DNA from: Archilochus colubris
Lineage: Eukaryota; Chordata; Aves; Apodiformes; Trochilidae
Length of the DNA stretch: 64,000 nt
Assembly: GCA_023079485.1 (NCBI GenBank)
Contig: CM041092.1
Coordinates: 11,421,127-11,485,126, forward strand
Reading direction: 5' to 3'
A model generated the notes under the pieces. The model saw only the letters and a list, made by a program, of their open reading frames with translations. It was not told the DNA's origin and did not search any database. The translations under genes and the position numbers were made by a program. Below, piece after piece: positions 42,501 to 57,500 of this stretch (positions within the stretch are counted from its first letter, which is position 1; the number at the start of each line of letters is the position of its first letter).

Positions 42501-45500
42501 ATACAGGTTAGGTAATAAATTATTAAGACAGGTAAAGAACTTGGGCTTGATCCTGTAAGCTTCTAACTGTGACACTAATCCTTCCAGTTTTGTGAGTAGT
42601 TGTGTCAAAGTCAATAGGAAGACTCAGACGAGAAATGTTTGCAGGAATAAAGAGATGAACAAGAGTATCTCCTTGTTTCTTTCATAGCAGAGAAGAAAGG
42701 ACCAAATTTATTTTTGTCAACAAAAGCAGGTAGTTACAGGGTTGGCTTTGTGCTAACATTTTCTTCGTGATTTATATTGTGCTAACGTAAGTTATCAGTT
42801 GATGTTAAAATAGGAGGGATGGTTAAAATTTAGAAGGATGAAGTTGTTCACAAAATTACCTTGATCAATTGGGTAAATGGGTTATGAAATGCAATATGTC
42901 TATGCCAAGTGGTACAGTGGAGTAGAAGTAATAACAAAGCTAAGAAAAGTTTAAAATAGCAGCAGATTAGTTAATGTAGTATCAAGAGGGAGTTAACCTC
43001 TTTGATAGATCCATCTCTGAATACTTGATCTTGTGTGTAGTAACAGTGAGCAGCTGTTAGATTCTTCTTTCAAGGGACACAAAGAGCCTAGGCATTAGAT
43101 CAAGTTTTGAAAATCTAGTTTATTTAAAGTAAGGCATTAGCTAACTGGGGTTGTATTAGTTAGACTGGGGGAGAAGGGACTTGGACACAAGGAGAGAGAG
43201 ACCAGATGGGGCTTATTTATAGAATGTTAGGAAGTGAAGGAGTTCAAGTATATAAATCTGCAGTCATTGGACAGGCCAAAGCCAAATGTTTAGGAGCAAG
43301 GGGCTACTTGGTAAGAAGAAGTGAAAGTCATACTCTTTCAGTGTGTGGAATGAGGCAAAGGGATTTACAGAAAGGGTAAAATATGTTTATCAAGTGAAAC
43401 CTCTTTTTTCTATTCCTTATGTTCATCTTCTTCATTCTCTTTCTGTTCTTAAACTCTTGCCTGAAAATGTCTCATTTAATATTACAGATTTGCCAGTGTT
43501 CCTTTGAAGAATATAATGTTAGTGCAGGAAGAGGAAGGCTCTGTGTATGCTGTGCTGTATAATTACTTACAGAACTTGTTATTAGCCAGCTTTATATTTA
43601 GGAATAACTGGCAGATTTTTCTAAGGGTCAGGAGGGAGTTTTTCCTGCCTTCAAGGAGCATGTGTGGTTTTATTGTGATGCTACACAATTAACATTCAAA
43701 TGACAGAGCAGCTAAAATTCACCTTCTGGAAAATTAGGGTTTAGACTGGACATTAGGAAAAAAGACTGGTCAGACACTGGACACTGGAATGGTGGTTGAG
43801 TCACCATCCCTGGATGTGTTTAAGGGTCATTTAGATGTGGTGTTGGGGATATGGTTTAGGGGAGAACCTTGTAGAGTAGGAATGATGGTTGGACTTGATG
43901 ATCCCAAGGGTCTTTTCCAACCTGAAAGATTCTATGATCCTGTGATTCTGTGACTGAGCTTGGATGTGGGCCCATCTGAATTTAAAATGTGTATGAAAGA
44001 AAGTGATAACACCTGAAATTTCAAATTGTAAACACAAGTAAGTTTCTATTTATCAGACTCTAAGGAAACTTACACCAACATTTTTTAGGTAATGAAAGCA
44101 AAAGAATCGCTGTGGGTTTGTTTGTGCATGGAGGAGTTAATAAATTCACGATTGAGAAAATATATGGTGTGTAGACTATTTTTCAGTAACAGAAAATGAT
44201 AATACACAGTGACTTGATGGTAGCAGAAGGCTGAGCATATGCACAAGTCTATTATTTTCTATTCTTTGATAATAATAAGCCTTCTGCAACCATCTTTAGT
44301 TTGTTTTCATCTTGAAATATTTCAGCTCTCCAACCATCAGGTGAACACAGTAGAAAGTTTGGCAGTGTCACATTCAAATTTACAGCACTGGATGGAAACT
44401 CATAAATCAAGCTGAATTTTATATGAAGGCAGATTTTAATGAAAGAGGTGCTAGCTGATATTGAACCTTGTTGGACATCTCAGCACAGCAATGCAGTAAT
44501 GCAGATCAGATGTAAATATCATACATAGTGGTAACCTACTGATCATTTAGCTGATGCTAACTTTGCAGAGGAGTGTTTTATTTTTGCTGGCTTCTATTCC
44601 TTCCATTTTGCTTTCTCAAGAACACTGTGAGGTTTATTATTAGCTGTTTTTAGCCAGGATGTCTCGAAAGATTTCATGCATATGCATTTACCACCAGCAT
44701 GTTGATTTTGATTTGTTATTCATAGACCGTAGGGGAGAGACCTTTTAGGTCACCTAATAAGCAGTTCATGTTTCATTAATTGGTTAAAGTTCATACAGCA
44801 CTTTGACAATATTGAAGACTGTGCAGAACAAGAGCATAATAAAATAAAAATTATCTACTCTTCACATTTTGGCATGGTGGGTTACAGAACCACCTGCAAC
44901 CTTCCCAGTACTGCCATTGCTGATTAGTCAATAACTGGCTGTCAGAACAGAGAGGAGATTCTCTTTTTTTAACATCTTGCTTCAGCTAATCAGTGACTTA
45001 CTCATGTGAGCTACTTATTAGAATCATGCTGATGGAAATCCAGATGATCCTGCAATAGAAGCAGGAGGATGTAGGGGCAAGGTTGGGCCCTTGTGAATTA
45101 GGAGTGCTTGGAACAGCAACACGTGAAGAAAGTCTTTGGACTGAACCTCTTCCTATTGCTAAATCCTCTGCCAATGAATAGAGCCAACTTTTTATTCTAT
45201 GTGGGATTTGAACTGGCAAAATCATCTGCACATTGGTCCAAACAGAATCCGATGGCCTTTGGATCAGGCCAGATGGAATTAGAGAGAAATCTAAGTTTGC
45301 AGGATGGTTATGATCATGATTTTGCTGATTTTCTTCTTGATTGTGCTGGACAGACCTCTCTCTGTCCTTTCTTCCTTAAGCACATTTTTAGTCACAGTCA
45401 AATCCGTTCTGTACTGATTCCTCAAATAAGCTAAGGAAGCACCTGATCAGTGCTGTTCTAACACAGAACTTATACTCGAGCAAAACAGCCATTTATGTCA

Positions 45501-48500
45501 ATGAGCAAATTAATTGTGGGGCAAGATGAGGTGAGAACTGAGTGAGATTGCAGGATATAGTCATGAAAGAGAGTAGCTAAATAACTGATGTATAACCTGA
45601 TTTATCAGGGTTCTAGGAGGACACCAAAACAGTACACATTAGCATAAGTAGGACTGTGAGTTATTCACTTGCCCAGAATTATACGGCAAATATAAATGCA
45701 GCTACCAGAAAATGTGGGGGGATATTCACAAGATCACTTGAGACTCAGTATAAATTAGAAGCCACAATGAATATTTTTTAATAAAATGAGTTGTTGAGAA
45801 TCAAATAACAGTGAGTTGTTGAGAATCACTGCTATTGAGAATCAAATAACAGTGCAGAGCAGACACCTCCTGCGAAGGACTCCAGACACAGTGATCCATA
45901 CTACATTACTAATCCCAAAGAATTCATGGTAATGAAATACTAACGTGGAAGGTTATGAAACAGAAACCAATTCTGTCTTTGAAAGAAAACTCCTTCTGAA
46001 TAAAACAACAGGCTAGGTATTTGGTGTGGCTTTCAGTTTTACAATAACAAAGCAAGCTCAGGATATAGGAAATGGATAGTTGTATGGATTTTAAATGTCT
46101 CTAGGTGATGGTCATTAATTGCTGCTGAAAATCACACCTTTTTCACTGCAGAGACACAGCCACAGTGTTCAAGTTTAAATGAGCTTTAACTACTGTCAGG
46201 TGCCCTAGAGCAATGTTTGCCTAAGTCAGCCTTGGTCTCTGAGGATGTTTGTTTCTCTCTGCCATGGAGAACTTAGAGCTTCACTGTCCTATTACTTAAT
46301 GTGGTATGTTGGTACTCCAACTAAAGTTGGCTAACCTCTCACTGCACACACATCCCAGCACATACACTGATAGAAGCTTTTGCCAGTTCCCAGTGACTCT
46401 TGCACTGTGCATCCTTCAAGCCCCAGGAACTTGCTGTGAAGTTCCGACATCAGCCAGCAGTTGATGATACCCAGCATCATCAATGTTATAAACAGCCTCC
46501 CTTAAGTATTTGCTTTAGCTACATGGTGTTTTAGAGAGAGATTTAGCTGATTTAATCAGCTAGGGAAAAGAATAAATAAAAATTTTAGTAAATCAGATGG
46601 AAACACAATTTTTTCGCAGTGAATTTCACGTTTAACAAAGACTATTTCCCCTCAACAAAGTGGCATTTAGGAACATTAAGTGCTTGAATAGTTGAGTACA
46701 TATTTTTAGTACTTACCATGAGTATAGTATTATTCAAAAAAGAATAGTAGGGGCAGGGGGTTGTATTGGCAAAGGAGCATTGTGCCCTTTTTGTATGATC
46801 CTGCAGTTGCAAATATCACTTCAGGGGACCCTCAATTTACATAATGCCTGCTGGAAAGGGAAAGCAAGAGAGCTTACTGATGGAGAAAAAAGGATTAAGT
46901 GGTGCGTCTCAGTCAAAATCTATTAGTGTCTTTTCTCCCCTTTATATCATTGGGTCGAGACAAATTGAGCAGTCAAGCATGCCTGGAGGTGTGGCTGTCC
47001 TGGGATGACTGAGCCCGAGGAGTGGCAGCAGTGGCTCAGCAGGTTGCTGTGTGCAAGTCACAGATATCAGATATCTCCCTCTCATAGATGCATTATTTAA
47101 GAGCAGGGGAAACTGCCAGTTCAGATCCGAATATCTCCTTGCTCCTGCTCCCTCTGGGATGCTGAGCAGCTGCTCAGTAGTGCCCCAATGGAAACTGCTC
47201 TCCTCTGCATCCTCTCCCCCTGCAAACCCTTCATTACTTTGCAGAGCTGTTCCTTCTCCCTGTGGGGTGGGAATTCACACTGTTTCTCTTCCCCACACCA
47301 TTCCGAGTCCAGCTTTGGGATTACTTTTTGTCTTCTTCTTTAAGCTTTCTTGAGAAATTTGAAGTAGGGGTAGGTGCTTCTCGTGTCCTTGTACATCCAG
47401 GCATATCTCCAGTACACCAAGTTTAGGAATGTGGTCCATGCTCTGCCTTCTTACAGTCTAGGTAGTAATCATGGATACTGACACTGACCTTTCTTTGGGG
47501 CTGTATTACTGCAGCTGTGACATTCTGGGGACACAGGCAAGATGAGTTTGTAGGTAGACAAGTTTTGTTTTGTTTTGAATTGCATCAGTGAGTATAGCTG
47601 GAAAAAGCTGGCAGCTTTTTGAACATGTGATCTGCCATTTTAGACCTGAAGACAGACAGATGTGTTCACAAGTTTATCTGATTTTTCCAGCTACCCTAGT
47701 TGATTTAATAACTGATATATTTTTATTGCAATTTTTGGCTTTTCTAATTTCTCTGGGGTTGACATGTGTCTACACACACACACACACACCCATGCTAGAA
47801 AAAGGAAAATAAAACGAAGAAAAACTGCAGAAAACGGAAAACAATTGCACTGCGCTGGCTGTTGTGTATTTACATGACTTCCCTCTACTGGTCAGAAGAG
47901 GAATATTTCAAATATACCCTAGTCTGATTTGCTAAAAGTTAATGGGTCTCCTTTGTATTTCAAGTGGTTCTTCCCACCTTGTCTCCACGAAGCTCTGGCT
48001 GGCACTGTATACATTCACTGAACTGGGAAATCTTCAGTGGCACCAAGATGTGCAGGAGAAATTAATTATGTGTTTGCAGAAGAGTTTAAAGGGAGCCATG
48101 AAAGAAGCAGGTAGCTAAAGGGAGATAATATTAGGCAAACAATAAATACCAGAAAACATACAAACTTTGAGGTACACTTGGAGGGGAGCTGCCTCACTGG
48201 TAGTCTAGAATAGCTCCACTAGCAAGTAATGGATTTTAAAGCAGATTTTTAAAGAATAATTTAGCTGCATACATGCAAAGTAAAGATAACTGCATCTCTA
48301 TGCAGAACTAGAGCTCAATGTCCAAAATGTGTTTGGCAGCTCTGAGAGAGGACAGCCAAAATACCTGAGCTGACTTTTTCTGAGCCATAATTTCCCTGTC
48401 CTAAAGAGCAGCTGAGAGCTCAGGGCTGCTCAGGAGATGCTGGCTGCTGCCACCATGCAGGCTGCAGCAATGCTACATCCATTGCCACTTCTCCCTGCTG

Positions 48501-51500
48501 CATCATTTATATACATACAGATGATAAGTTTGGCATGGGGTAATCAGGAGTAGCTCTGCCTGCATTCCTCTATAGCTGAGGGAATCCTCCTTAAGTCAGC
48601 TCTAACATTGTCCTGAGATTTGGCACAAAGCATGTGAGTTAAGGAAAGAACTGAAAATTGGCACATGGAGGCATCTAGATGGGCTGTATCCCAGAGTCTG
48701 TGAGAACCAGCTAATGAACAACTCCAATTACCTTTATAAATGTCACAGGTTTTGGGCAACCCCCCAATGCCATGAAATGCAAAAGTAATCCAAAACTGTT
48801 AGTAAGAAAACAGGCCAATTTACCACCAGTTAATTGAGTCACTATTTAGTCCAGTGCATTAAAGTCACACAAGGAGCTTCAGGAAGTCTGTGTGAGAAAT
48901 ACCAGTTGGATTTGGGGGATAAGAGGACCTATCTGCTGTCCTACAGGCCCATAATTGTCAGAGTATGTCTGGAACTTCCCCATTTAACGAAGAACATCAA
49001 TGGGGTGTTAGATCCTACTTGCTCTTTAAACTTTGGCAGAGCTGGGGCCATAGTGGATTAATAAATGGGGTTGGTTTGACTGTGGTTTCAGTTAGAGCAA
49101 TGGAAACTCACTGAAACAAATCTATTTCAGTGTTAATATGCAGGCAAATCTGAGTAATATTTGAGAGGCAACATCTCACATAACTGATGAAATAAAAGGT
49201 TCTTGGGCTGACCTGACAGCTGAGCAGGAAGAAGTCTAACACCACCACTTTTTACACAGAATTTCAGCGTTAGTGGATGGGGCAGCACAAGACTGAGCTG
49301 CCTAAGAGCAGATTCTCACCTGGGTAAAAATGTAGTTTTGCTGGTCCATACTCCTGAAGAAAAGAGGATGTTATTGGTGTCTTAAATAATCTTGTGACAT
49401 GTAAGTAGAATCTATGTTGGACAGGAATGCTGCTGCAGAGGCTGAAACTTGGCTAATGGCAATCATTAATGGGTAGAGATGGGGCTGTGAGGAGTTGTGC
49501 AGGGCACCACAAGCAGTAATACAAGGTTTAGCTTTATTTAATATCTTTAACAAGCTTGGAGAGGGTGCAGTCAGTGTGTTAATTAAACTAGCAGAAGATA
49601 TTAAATTGGGAGGTCTGTCAGAAAAACAGCCACTGTTATAGAAATAATGGGAAATTACCTGAGGAGGGTATAAATGTAGAAAGAAAATAAGGTAAGATGC
49701 AGCATGGGGAGAAGACAAAGCAGTCTTGAGGAGAATAATCAAAAAGCAGCTATTTCGAGGGTAGGAAATACTTGGAAAGCAATAAGACTATAAGAGACTA
49801 AATGGAGTTAGCAGATGGCAAATTAGTCCAGTTTTTATCTTTATTTCTATTTTTACTAACTTTTTTTTTTTTTTTTGAGCACTGCAGTTACACCTTTGCA
49901 ATTCTCAGTCTAAATGAAGTGCTGTAGGCTCTGTGACCTGTGCTGGTAATTCACCAGAATAAGCAGCAATGAGGCCATCTGAAAACTCAGGGCTGCTTGA
50001 TCCCATATACCAGCAACAAGGCTGTGAGAGCTGCATTCCCCAGACAGACCTACAGCTGCTCACTACAGCTGGCCCTATTGCTGGCCATCAGCAGAAGCCC
50101 AGTTTTGCCCAGCTTCACCCAAATTCTCTAGATGATCATCTGCACCCAATGCAGATTGCTTAACGTAGTTTTTAGGAGGCAGTGATTACATTTCTGGTGA
50201 GTTAGTCTGAGTACCAGAGCATGCATGAGGTGAAGTGATGTAGCTAAGCTCAGGAGCCCTTGTAGTAACAGCAGACTGTACATGAGGGACCCAGGGAGGG
50301 CAGACACTGAAGCATAGTAAGTGCAGCAAGGAGACTGTTTACACCTTCCCACACAGCTGAGATCATGTCTGCTACATTCTGTGCACCAGCTATCTTGGGA
50401 AGCAGCTTCAGGCATCCCTGAATTCCTCTTTTGTGTCTGGATGCCACGTCATGAGTGTTGCCACCACCAAATTGCTGGCAAGCCAGGGATAAATAGCAAG
50501 CTTTAGGCTAGACACCTGCACTTGCCAGTAGGAAGATTTCCATCAGTGCTTTGGACATCAGTTTCCCATTTAGAAAAATACTTCAACCTGGATTTAGCTC
50601 CAAGCAGGGACTCACTTCAGTTTGCCTTACTGTCACATACAGGGGGTGTCTTTGTCATGCTCGTGTGCTTAAAGTCAGAGATGTGCCAAAGCATCTTTCC
50701 ACCAATGGGCCTTTATGTTGCCAACTCTGAAGGTTTCTTATATGTTTAAAATGGCAGTAATGTAACCTCACTCCATTATAAGGGTAAAATAGCTATTTTC
50801 AAACAGCTATAGAAAACTGTAGCTATTCATTTTCTTATAATTGAATGTTAGTTCAATTGTCAACCCAAGCACATCTACAGATGCTGCCGTCATTTGAGGG
50901 TTGTTTAATTTATTTACCAATAACAGTGAACAAAGAATTTCCAATCTAAAAATATGGCAAACTTCCATCCAAAAAGAACATGCAATCATTAGTTTAGTGT
51001 CCCAGTGGGATTTTTTTGGTATCTGTTTTTGAGAGGAAAAACTTTCTTATATAGAAAATAGATTTCTCATCTGTACATATGCACTTCACTGTAAATCCTG
51101 CAAGCAGCCTTACTGAATTAATTGGAAAAACCTTAACACATAAACCCTGGCCGTTGCTACCTTTGACTTCAGTGTAGACAAAGCTCAGGAGATTTTATAA
51201 AAGCATCAGGTGAGATAGTATGTTCAGTGTAAGACACTAAGCAAACTTTTAAGAAAGACTGGAAAGAAGAATCATTAAAGTCCTAAAAGCCACTCTTAAC
51301 TAGCAGTAAATAGATGGGTCTCCGAGGTCTTTCTGGCAACTTTCCTTCTTTCCAGGGTCATTTGTGATGCATAGCTCGAGAGGCACAGCAGTGTTGTGGC
51401 AGCCAGTGGATCAGAAGAAAGGGAGCATGTGGGTGGGCCAGACGTCATTGATTTCCCTGGTGTCATTTATTGCAAAAGGGGTTATGTTAGTTGTATGGTT

Positions 51501-54500
51501 TATTTTGTTGAAATGTAATTATTATGCTAATTATTTCCAAATATACTGGTTAATTTTAATACTGAGATCTCTGCCTTGGTACTTCCAGAGATGTCAAGCT
51601 GTGGGAAATGTTTCATAATATTAATACATTTCCACAACCCTAAGTCATTTGGCTAATGTTCCTAGAACACAAAAAGTAACATGAAGGCATGGCTAGCTCC
51701 ATAAAACAGCTGATCTGCATCGAAAAGGCATTTTGCTCAATTGAATTTCACTGCAAGAACCAAAGGACTTAAAAGGAACACAGAAGAGGCTAAATGTTGG
51801 ATCTTGGCTTCCTTACATCATTGCACAATTCCCTTTTCCCTCCATTTTCCTGGGGGATGAGGGGGAGTAATGGCCATTCCACTGTTGCTACAGGAAGTTT
51901 ATTGGATACTGTTAGAAGGAAAACTGGAAATGCTATTTTGATCCTTTTAGGGATAATTATATGACATTGGTTCAGTGAGAATTTTGCAGAGGCAAGATGC
52001 ACAAGGGCTTCATTTGAATATTGCTAAGAGGAATGGGTTGACTACATAGCTGCTGTCTCTTAGTTGGACCTTGATTTTAAATTTTTGCCTGTGTCCACAG
52101 TGCTGCCAGGGTTAGCAGAGGTTGGAGTTGTTATCCTTGGTTCCTTAGTGCCCATATTCACTTTGTGAGAAAGGAAAGGAAAAGTTTTTCTTTGTAGTAC
52201 AACCAGCCTTTCAACGTTACAAACAAATATGCAAGATGGAAACTTCCAACTATGCAGTCAGTGCTGGCACAGATGGACACATCTCTGATGAGCCATGCCC
52301 ATTGGAACGTTGTGTGCTGTGTTATTCAGCCTCTTCAGGTATTGAAGTGGTAATAACTTCATCACCAGTGCTAGACAGAGTTGTTTGAAGCTGCCCCAGA
52401 AGGTCACCCAAATTTTTATTTCTTCTTTTTACCTTTTTATAGAGGAAAGTCCTCTTTAAAAAGGTAAAAAGGTCCTAAGAGGGAGGTGAAAGCTCTGAAC
52501 AAACCCTTGTCAACAGAGAAATAGTGGAGAAACTGAGACTGGGGAAAATTGTCCTTGCTCACTGACTTCATGGGGACTGTGGAGCTGCATAGTTGGTGAA
52601 GATTAATGTACAACCATCTAGGGAAATTTGCTGACTGTTCCACCACACCCAGGACAAAAATAAGATCTGGAGCTCAAAGAGAATGTTGAGGGCTTTCTGC
52701 ATGAGAAGATTCAAGACATCATTGCATGTCACCCTGTGGGATCTACTTTATGGCCCTTATTTTGGTATTACTTGTAAGTGTATCAGATGCTTTTAGAAGT
52801 GTCCTTTTCACTTTAGCTTCCCAAAACCTATATGGAATTCCTTTTAATAGGGGCTGGGGAGATGATTGTCCCCTTTAAAGTCAGGTTTTGAAATGTTCAT
52901 GCTTGTTTATTGAAAAATGAAACATTATCTGTTTATGTGTGTTAAGAATTGTTTATGCATCTTGTACAAGCAGCTGTAGGATGAGAGTGGTGCTGAAAGT
53001 CCCATACTGTTATGCCTGAAAATGTTTTGGTACATCTGGGAGAAAGTAAGCAAGTAGGTCAGTGGATTATGACTTAATGATTTGGAGCAGAGACAGAATT
53101 TGGGGGAGTAGTGGCAAGGCATTGCTGGAGGAAAAGTAACAAATGGAAAATCTGAATGATGACTTAGGCTAAAAATATCAAAGGAGAAAGCTGAACAAAA
53201 TTAAATGTTTGCATATGGCACAGTGCAGTCATGTTTAACACATCTGACACTTGGCTCTGCCTTGGGAGAAACAGCCTGTGAATGTATGTCACTGTTTTGC
53301 CTCCTGTATGAATAGCAGGGGGCAGAGCAGCAGACACAGGGGGGTTATCTGTAAACTTTCCCCTCAGACTCCTCCATTTCTAATTGCTGATACAATAGCA
53401 AGAGTGGTAACAGATTGTTTACATATTCCTATTAGTACTGAAATGCTCAGGCTTCTGTTGTGCTTGGCATAGACATGCAATTCATTGGCAACAAGACTGA
53501 ACCTTTTGATTAGTTGACAGATCACATAAGATGGAGCAAACTGCTGCTGTTTTACATGCCTTCAAAACCATATCCATCTTAGACTGTCTGAAAGCATCCC
53601 TGCTTTGACCCAGTGTTCCTGGGTCAAAGAATTTTTTTATATATTAGTCATATGCCAATGCAAGGTAATAAGGAGTTCTTTAAAAAAACAGTTGAAGCTG
53701 TGTGTGCTTTTGAGTGATCCAGTTGGTTGGGTTCTGGTGGCTTCTGCTAACAGGTTCATGAATTAGGATAAGGTTTAACAGACCAGAAGAAAAGTTATTT
53801 CAAGTATGCCAGGGTGGCATGGCTCAGATTGGAAGGGAGGAAGCAGGTAAAAGTAGCTGATTGATGTGTGTTGAGTTTCTAGTTATTAGTTGAATGGAGC
53901 CCTTTTTCTAAGCATATCCCACAGGTTTGCATATTTGCTGAAGGTCTGGCCTCACTTTTGCATGGGTAATATTATGCTTGTACACCAGCCAGGAGCTTTT
54001 CTTCTCAAGGTATGTTCAGACCAAAATGAGGGCCCAAAATACATTTCCTCTGGTGTCTGAAAAACACTGTGAGTATAGCATGGAGATTTTGAGCCAAGTG
54101 ATGTTTTAGCAGTAGGGGTTGATCAGTTTTGGTCTTCTCTGATCCTGCTTACTCAGCAAACAGTCCTGGGAGGTTGTAGCTGCAGACAGTGACAGGCATT
54201 AGTGTTTGATGTGGGATGAAACAGAAAACAAGAAGGGGAAATGCAGGTTGAGTATGAGGAAAATTGTCATAAGTAAGGTTTGGTGAGTGCTGAGATGACT
54301 GGCACATCTCCTTGGAGGCTTCAGGATGGTAGTACATAAGGACTCAGACAGCAAAGGCAAATCTTTCTTTCTTTCTCTGAAACCTCTGCCAGCCTGAGCT
54401 CTAATGCTCACTGCGCTTCATCTGAGTTACTGCAGCCACAGATAAGTCCCTGCAAAAGCACCAAAGGTTTGTCCCTTCCCAGAGGACCTATTGCACATTA

Positions 54501-57500
54501 TCTTCAGTAACTGCTTCTTGACCAATGCAATACTGGGGACTTGGCTCAGAGGTGGCTGAGGTGAAGAGGCACTTGAAGGAGTGTTGGGCTGTGAGCAAAA
54601 GCCTGGTCTGTGTTGTTGTGATCTAGTTGCATGGTTGCTTTTCCCATTGGGACTGATCAATATTGATGGGAACACCTATGGATGCAGCAGGCTGTTTTCA
54701 TCCCCACAATAACTTCAGTGAGTTCAGGTTGTCAGGAGGCTCTGACCTTGATGGCATAACCTGTACAGCATTAGGGAAAGATCTTCCACAGGGCAAGTAT
54801 CTGGCCATCTCTGTACTGTCACTGTGAAGAGCTGCAGGATGAGAGGAAGGGTTAAAGCTCTGAATGCACCAGCATGTGAGCACACCTGGAGAGGTGTAGC
54901 TGCACACCTCCTCTCCTGCCCTCCGTGTACGTGTGCATCTCTCACAGTCACTGCTGCCTGATTTCCCTGCTTCCAAATAACAAGTGCTTTCTAGTGCCAC
55001 AGAACCTAATAATCTGTTTATTAAGATGAGACAGACAATAGGTTTGTGTGGGGCACTATTAAGGCATTGCACACCCATCATTCTGATTTAGGCCTGGACT
55101 GCTAGTGCAGTGGTTCCAGAGACAAATTCTTTGCAGCTGATTGCATTATAAATTCTGCTAAAACATTTTCGTAAGATATTTCTCTAAGATATAAGCCTTC
55201 CATCTAAAATAAAGCCAAAAAGAGCAAAGGAGCAGCTGTGGCTTTTTTTCTTATTAAATATTATATGAGAGTAAGACAAGAAAGAAAAACATGCAAATCA
55301 TGTTAATTAAATGCTAAGCCTGCTGTAAGGAGACAGTTTTAACACTGTGGGACATACTGAAAGTCATACAGATTTTCCAACTGAAAGCCAAAAAAGTAGA
55401 GTCCTGAGGTTCTTGTCCTTAGATTGAAATGGGTCTGAGCAATCCCAAGTCAGAATTTTGATGTCAGTGAATTTCAGATATGAAAATCCAGCATGCTGTG
55501 AACCTTAGCCATCCCCAAAAGTGACCTGGATGCTGGGAAACCTTCAGGAGAGCCCAGGGAGTTCAGCAGTGGGAACCAGCTTCTTCCTCCTTCTGTGGCA
55601 GCTGGTGGCTGTGGGGTCACTCTGCCTGCAGTGGGTATCCTGGGTTAGAGGCACTGCTAGGAAGGAGAAGTCGTGAGGCACAGCCTGCACAAACAGTTAT
55701 GTTGTTCACAGAGAGCAGGTCCCCCAAATACTCAGTGTTGGTACTCAGCAAAGTGTCTTTTTAGAGGGGATCTCAGTCATTTTTATCAAGCTGAGTCAGA
55801 AGTCACTGAAGCACAGAGAAGGTAATTGGCTCTCCCAAGGATGCACAGCAAGCAGCAGAGGACTGAGCCTGGCTCCCTTGATTCCCAGCCTCCAGCACAA
55901 ACCAGCAGTCTGTTGCCCACACTATTTTAATTTTTTTTTGAGTGACTGGGAGCATGGCATGACATTTTTTCTCTTCCTTCCATATGGAAGGCCACAAATT
56001 GTCATTCCTTGAAAATATTAAAATATTTGTCGCTTTGAGTGTGTCTATGGAGATTCTCTCCTTGAATCCTACAAGAGATGTGCTGTGAGCTTGTTTTAGG
56101 GAGTCCAGGCAGGGAGAAATGGCAGTCAGACCAGGAGGAGGCTGGAGGTCTCCTCTGGTTTTCTTGTGCAAGATGTTTTAAGTGGTGCTCATTTTCAAAA
56201 AAAAAAAAGCTATTCAGTACTTCAGCAATGGGAAATTTCTTTGTACTTTGTACTTTTGCCCTAGGAAAGCCTTTCCACCTAACATCTTGTATGAAAGTCA
56301 CAGTTCCCAGGGTAGCTACAGCTGTCAGGCTGCTATTGGATTAGGAGAAAGCATTTTCTTTTCTTCCTCCTCCTCTCCCCCTCCCCATGCAGTAAATTTC
56401 TTATATTACAAAGAAGTTTGGAGATAAATATACTGCCTGTGGTCTGTTTCTTTGAGCCTAGGGACAGCTCTGATCTTTCCAATGGTCACAGTCAGGATGT
56501 GACTGTGCCACGGGCACATGTACAAGGTGAGACCCCACTCACCTAACTGTAGGCTTCTAAAACACAGGAGCCACTGGTAGCAGCTTGCCTTGCTGCTGCC
56601 AGGGCTGGGGGGCACAGGGGCTCCCAGAAGGTGATTTTCATCTGCACCTTCCTTCACCTTGCCAATGGAGTCCATATGCCTGAAGTTTAGATGTCTGGAG
56701 TCAGATGAGTTGTGTAAAGCCAGTGGCTCTGGGTATTTCAGGTGAGCTGGGTCAGGTGTGACCTTGTTGTCTAAAGAGGGACCTGAAGTGATACAGTTCC
56801 CAAAGGAGCATCAGATTGTGGCAGAACAACCATTAGGTGTCAGGATTAGTTACCTCATTAGATCTCTCCATTACTGTGCTCCAGACAGGAGGGATGCCGG
56901 TACCCTCTTTAAGGTTGCTGTGCCCCATCGTGAGGCTGCTGTTGCAGACATGCTTCGTGTTGAGTCCCAGATCAGAGGAGTGAGTTCCCTGCATGACAGC
57001 CATGACAAGTGCATCTAGGAATGGCAGGGGCCAGAGATATGGATAAGGAATTTAAGCCAGGGCTTAACTGAAAAAAACTGTCATAATTGTTGCTCAGGCA
57101 AATTCATATAAATTAGCTGACTATAAAGAGAAAGGAGAAAGCTTCATAAAATTATGGTATCCCCCCCCAAAATATGATTTTTATTCTTGTGCATAGGTAA
57201 ATGGGCTTTCATCTGGGAGGGAGGGGGACACCTGCTTGCTGATGGGAAGAGTAATAGCAATTCTTGCAAAAAGGAAAGAAGGGGGGGAAGAGGGGAGGGA
57301 GAAAAACCCTAGTTCTAAAATTTTTATTCTAAAACGGGCATTTGTGGTTCTCATTTTTTTATGTTATTGTTGCCAAGAATTGTTACGTGGTTGTTAATTT
57401 TTTTTTTAAGTCAATTTAGTTTTTCCCAAAGTGACCATGATTTGTTACTTATACTGTAGCTTACAGAAGTGACACACTTAATATCGGGGGGTCCAAACCT

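Noticed and set aside
44719..44780. Possible antisense CR1 3' tail (CATAGACCG...GAGAGACC)
   Set aside because: Too few matching bases and no ATTCTATG terminal repeats.
48834..49061. Frame containing SYRPI, resembling the NYRPI motif of CR1 reverse transcriptase
   Set aside because: Only five residues match and the surroundings do not follow CR1 order, so it was not annotated as an element.
54698..55081. 127-codon minus-strand frame considered as a nested gene
   Set aside because: No family resemblance, no promoter or splice evidence, and an overlapping shifted frame of similar size.
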